This document shows, piece after piece, positions 39,232 through 40,664 of a stretch of 40,664 nt of DNA. Where the stretch lies: assembly GCA_016235145.1 (NCBI GenBank), contig JACRLV010000253.1:1-40664 (forward strand). Reading direction: 5' to 3'. Both the position numbers and the translations under genes were made by a program. Each line of letters starts with the position of its first letter. Within the stretch, counting starts at the first letter, position 1. Below the pieces are notes generated by a model. The model searched no databases. It was not told where the DNA came from and saw nothing but the letters and a program-made list of their open reading frames with translations. This stretch comes from Planctomycetota bacterium. GTDB lineage: Bacteria; Planctomycetota; Phycisphaerae; UBA1845; Fen-1342.

Positions 39232-39271
39232 TCATCGGCGGGTGGGTGGCGCCGCGTTCCAGAGCAGCCCC

Positions 39272-39388
39272 CTACCTCAGATTCTCCGGATTCAGCGGCG
39301 CCAGGTCCGGCACGACGAACTGGCCGTCCTTGCGGACAAGCTGGCCGTCGAACCAGAGCTCGCCGCCGCCGGTGTTGGGCGACTGCAT
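39272..39388 (-). repeat. gene-tail repeat copy B (aminopeptidase 3' end)
   Basis: The 117 bp encode, on the minus strand, [20 protein letters not shown] then [18 protein letters not shown] and TAG. It differs from copy C at only a few positions (Asp/Ala to Asn/Thr, final Lys to Arg, plus silent changes). It lies between the retropepsin-like gene stop and the antitoxin promoter. Confidence 0.92.
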
Positions 39389-39402
39389 CGGCACCCTGAG
39401 CG

Positions 39403-39858
39403 CTAGAAAACTTCCGCCATCCACTGTCCGCCATGCTCGGGATTCCCGATTAGCTTCTGGCTGACCGGGTCGATCCACCAGTCCATCATTTCGAGCGGAA
39501 TCTGCCCCAGCAGCGGCTGGCGACCTTCCGGGAGACCCATCACCTCGGTGTTGCAGTCGCGGCCATCGACCACGACGTGAGCGGTGGCATGGATCGACAT
39601 GAGCAGCGAGCCGCTGACGGTGCGCGTCGGCTTGTGACGCTGAAATGTAAGGCCGAGCTGATCGATGACAGGCTGTGGGAGGCAGAGGAAAGTAGCACCC
39701 GTGTCAACGAGCGCTTCAACGGTCGTGCGGCGGACCTGATCCGGTTGGATTTGCCCGCGCGCGGCCTGCTCGACGTCGAACGCATTCTCAATCAAAACGC
39801 TGACGACGACGCGTCCCACGTTTGTCCCTCGCTTGGGCTCCACCGCCGTGATAGACAT
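39403..39858 (-). CDS. retropepsin-like aspartic protease (clan AA)
   Basis: A 151-residue single-domain protein of the retroviral-type aspartic protease clan. The active-site motif is VDTGATFLCLP (about 52-62, catalytic Asp53), and the strand pair LLGQIPLEMMDWWIDPVSQK supplies the family's hydrophobic-hydrophobic-Gly element. Such proteins work as dimers. Ends with GNPEHGGQWMAEVF, as in many bacterial homologues. GAGG lies before the ATG, and a TAGAAT box is at 39876-39881 on the same strand. There is no signal peptide. It lies between gene-tail repeat copies B and C as an independent module. Substrate is unknown. Confidence 0.86.
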   Translation of the reverse strand: MSITAVEPKRGTNVGRVVVSVLIENAFDVEQAARGQIQPDQVRRTTVEALVDTGATFLCLPQPVIDQLGLTFQRHKPTRTVSGSLLMSIHATAHVVVDGRDCNTEVMGLPEGRQPLLGQIPLEMMDWWIDPVSQKLIGNPEHGGQWMAEVF

Positions 39859-39875
39859 TTCAGCACCTCACATCG

Positions 39876-39881
39876 ATTCTA
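39876..39881 (-). promoter_or_regulatory. -10 box of the retropepsin-like gene
   Basis: TAGAAT on the minus strand lies about 18 bases before the ATG and just after gene-tail copy C, giving this module its own promoter. Confidence 0.4.
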
Positions 39882-39927
39882 TCACGGGCCGCCGCGATCT
39901 CGTCACGGATCTCCGCAAAACCAGGCG

Positions 39928-40044
39928 CTACTTCAGATTCTCCGGATTCAGCGGCGCCAGGTCCGGCACGACAAACTGGCCGTCCTTGCGGACAAGCTGG
40001 CCGTCGAACCAGAGCTCGCCGCCGCCGGCGTCGGGCGACTGCAT
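39928..40044 (-). repeat. gene-tail repeat copy C (in place at the end of the aminopeptidase gene)
   Basis: This is the resident copy: the last 38 codons plus stop of the aminopeptidase, beginning at [13 protein letters not shown]. Copies A and B start at the same codon and end at the same stop position, so the repeat boundaries coincide with this coding segment. Confidence 0.92.
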
Positions 40045-40664
40045 CAGCACCATGTCCCAGTGGATTTCGCTTTCGTTGCCGTTGCTGGCCTCGTCGTAGC
40101 AGCGGCCGGGGGTGAAATGGATGCTGCCGGCGATCTTTTCGTCGAAGAGGATGTCCTTCATCGGCTTGGTGATGAAGGGGTTGAAGCCGATGGCGAATTC
40201 GCCGACGTAGCGGGCGCCCTCGTCGCTGCTCAGCACCTCGTTGAGCGCCTTGGTGTTCGACGACGTGCCGCTGACGATCTTGCCGTCCCTGAACTCCAGG
40301 CGGATGCCGTCGTGCGTCACGCCGCGGTAGATGGTCGGGGCGTTGTAGCTGATGACGCCGTTGACGCTGGTCTTGACGGGCGCGGTGAAGACCTCGCCGT
40401 CGGGGATGTTGAGCTTTCCGTCGCAGCAGATGGGGGGGATGCCCTTGATGCGGACCTTGTCGGTGGCCTCCATGCGTTTCTTGAGGGCCTGCATGGCGCG
40501 GCCCATTTTTGCATAGTCCATCGTGCAGACGTCGAAGTAGAAATCCTCGAACGCCTCGGTGCTCATGTTGGCGAGCTGGGCCATGCTGGCGCTCGGCCAG
40601 CGCAGCACCACCCAGCGCGTCTTCTTGACGCGGATGTCGCCGTGCACCTGCTTCCAGACCGTCG
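39928..40664 (-). CDS. M29-family metalloaminopeptidase (5' end outside window)
   Basis: The C-terminal 245 or so residues of an M29 (AmpS/AmpT, thermophilic-type) aminopeptidase, which removes N-terminal residues from peptides in the cytoplasm using two metal ions. The frame continues past the right window edge. Visible features that fit the metal site are [11 protein letters not shown] (Glu), [11 protein letters not shown] (His) and EIHWDMV (His and Asp). Other family segments include [13 protein letters not shown] and [20 protein letters not shown]. The last 39 codons are the source-like copy of the 117-bp repeat found twice more at 38460 and 39272. The start cannot be given. Confidence 0.9.
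   Translation of the reverse strand, partial: TVWKQVHGDIRVKKTRWVVLRWPSASMAQLANMSTEAFEDFYFDVCTMDYAKMGRAMQALKKRMEATDKVRIKGIPPICCDGKLNIPDGEVFTAPVKTSVNGVISYNAPTIYRGVTHDGIRLEFRDGKIVSGTSSNTKALNEVLSSDEGARYVGEFAIGFNPFITKPMKDILFDEKIAGSIHFTPGRCYDEASNGNESEIHWDMVLMQSPDAGGGELWFDGQLVRKDGQFVVPDLAPLNPENLK

Noticed and set aside
38460-39388. Tail repeats as integron attC sites
   Set aside because: No GTTRRRY/RYYYAAC core pair was found, no integrase is present, and the repeat is a clean in-frame coding segment with its stop codon.
38460-39478. Open frames running from the toxin and retropepsin genes into the tail copies
   Set aside because: They join out-of-frame parts of the toxin or retropepsin genes to the tail; the tail copies have no start signal of their own and are better seen as repeat remnants.
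1-40664. CRISPR arrays, tRNA and rRNA genes
   Set aside because: No regularly spaced direct repeats with unique spacers, no tRNA T-arm and acceptor arrangement, and no rRNA-like blocks were seen; the repeats present are palindromic or gene-tail copies.

Overview
The window looks like a chromosomal segment of a GC-rich planctomycete, probably from the Phycisphaerae side of the phylum. This is inferred from: LPS-core genes (heptosyltransferase, WaaP-type kinases); secreted proteins ending in dockerin-like repeats (D-x-D-G-D...DLxxLLxxFG) or a PEP-CTERM anchor; an ECF sigma/anti-sigma unit; and many short GC-rich palindromic repeats between genes. No rRNA, tRNA, CRISPR array, transposase or integrase gene was seen.

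Layout. (1) 1-1444: the end of an upstream gene, then about 1.08 kb without a credible protein gene that reads as one large structured non-coding RNA, with an extended -10 box at the left and a textbook Rho-independent terminator at the right. (2) 1594-11257: envelope polysaccharide region: WecA/MraY-type phosphoglycosyltransferase, GT4 glycosyltransferase, IMPase/HisN-type phosphatase, RsmE on the other strand, then a translationally coupled LPS-core operon (heptosyltransferase, two WaaP-like kinases, GT4) followed by a secreted dockerin protein. (3) 11292-19948: PolX, thiolase, a coupled pair of membrane-associated dynamin-like GTPases, and a GH20-like hexosaminidase. (4) 20176-25228: a small unknown gene and an Hcp (T6SS tube) homologue, a small acidic exported protein, a four-gene ECF sigma / anti-sigma / ZraP-like / small exported protein operon, and a PEP-CTERM protein. 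(5) 25626-32602: a sugar-type ABC ATPase, a flavin-dependent halogenase-like oxidoreductase, a methyltransferase, and a divergent ketoglutarate-semialdehyde dehydrogenase / DHDPS-family pair. (6) 32793-38272: a caspase-fold lipoprotein and two more dockerin-type exported proteins, with a near-perfect parS site between two of them. (7) 38460-40664: an M29 aminopeptidase (truncated by the window edge) whose last 117 bp recur twice more downstream, each extra copy following a separate small module (a retropepsin-like protease; an AF2212/PIN toxin-antitoxin pair).

The strongest candidates for something undescribed are the large RNA (recurrent 12-nt motif AAACYCYGAAGG, many GNRA-type hairpins, 5'/3' end pairing that competes with its own terminator) and the 'gene-tail' cassette array at the right edge, where 117-bp copies of a protease gene 3' end separate self-promoted accessory modules. 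Several genes also have a -10 box 6-8 bases before the start codon, suggesting leaderless transcripts. All functional calls rest on reading motifs by eye; no searches were run.
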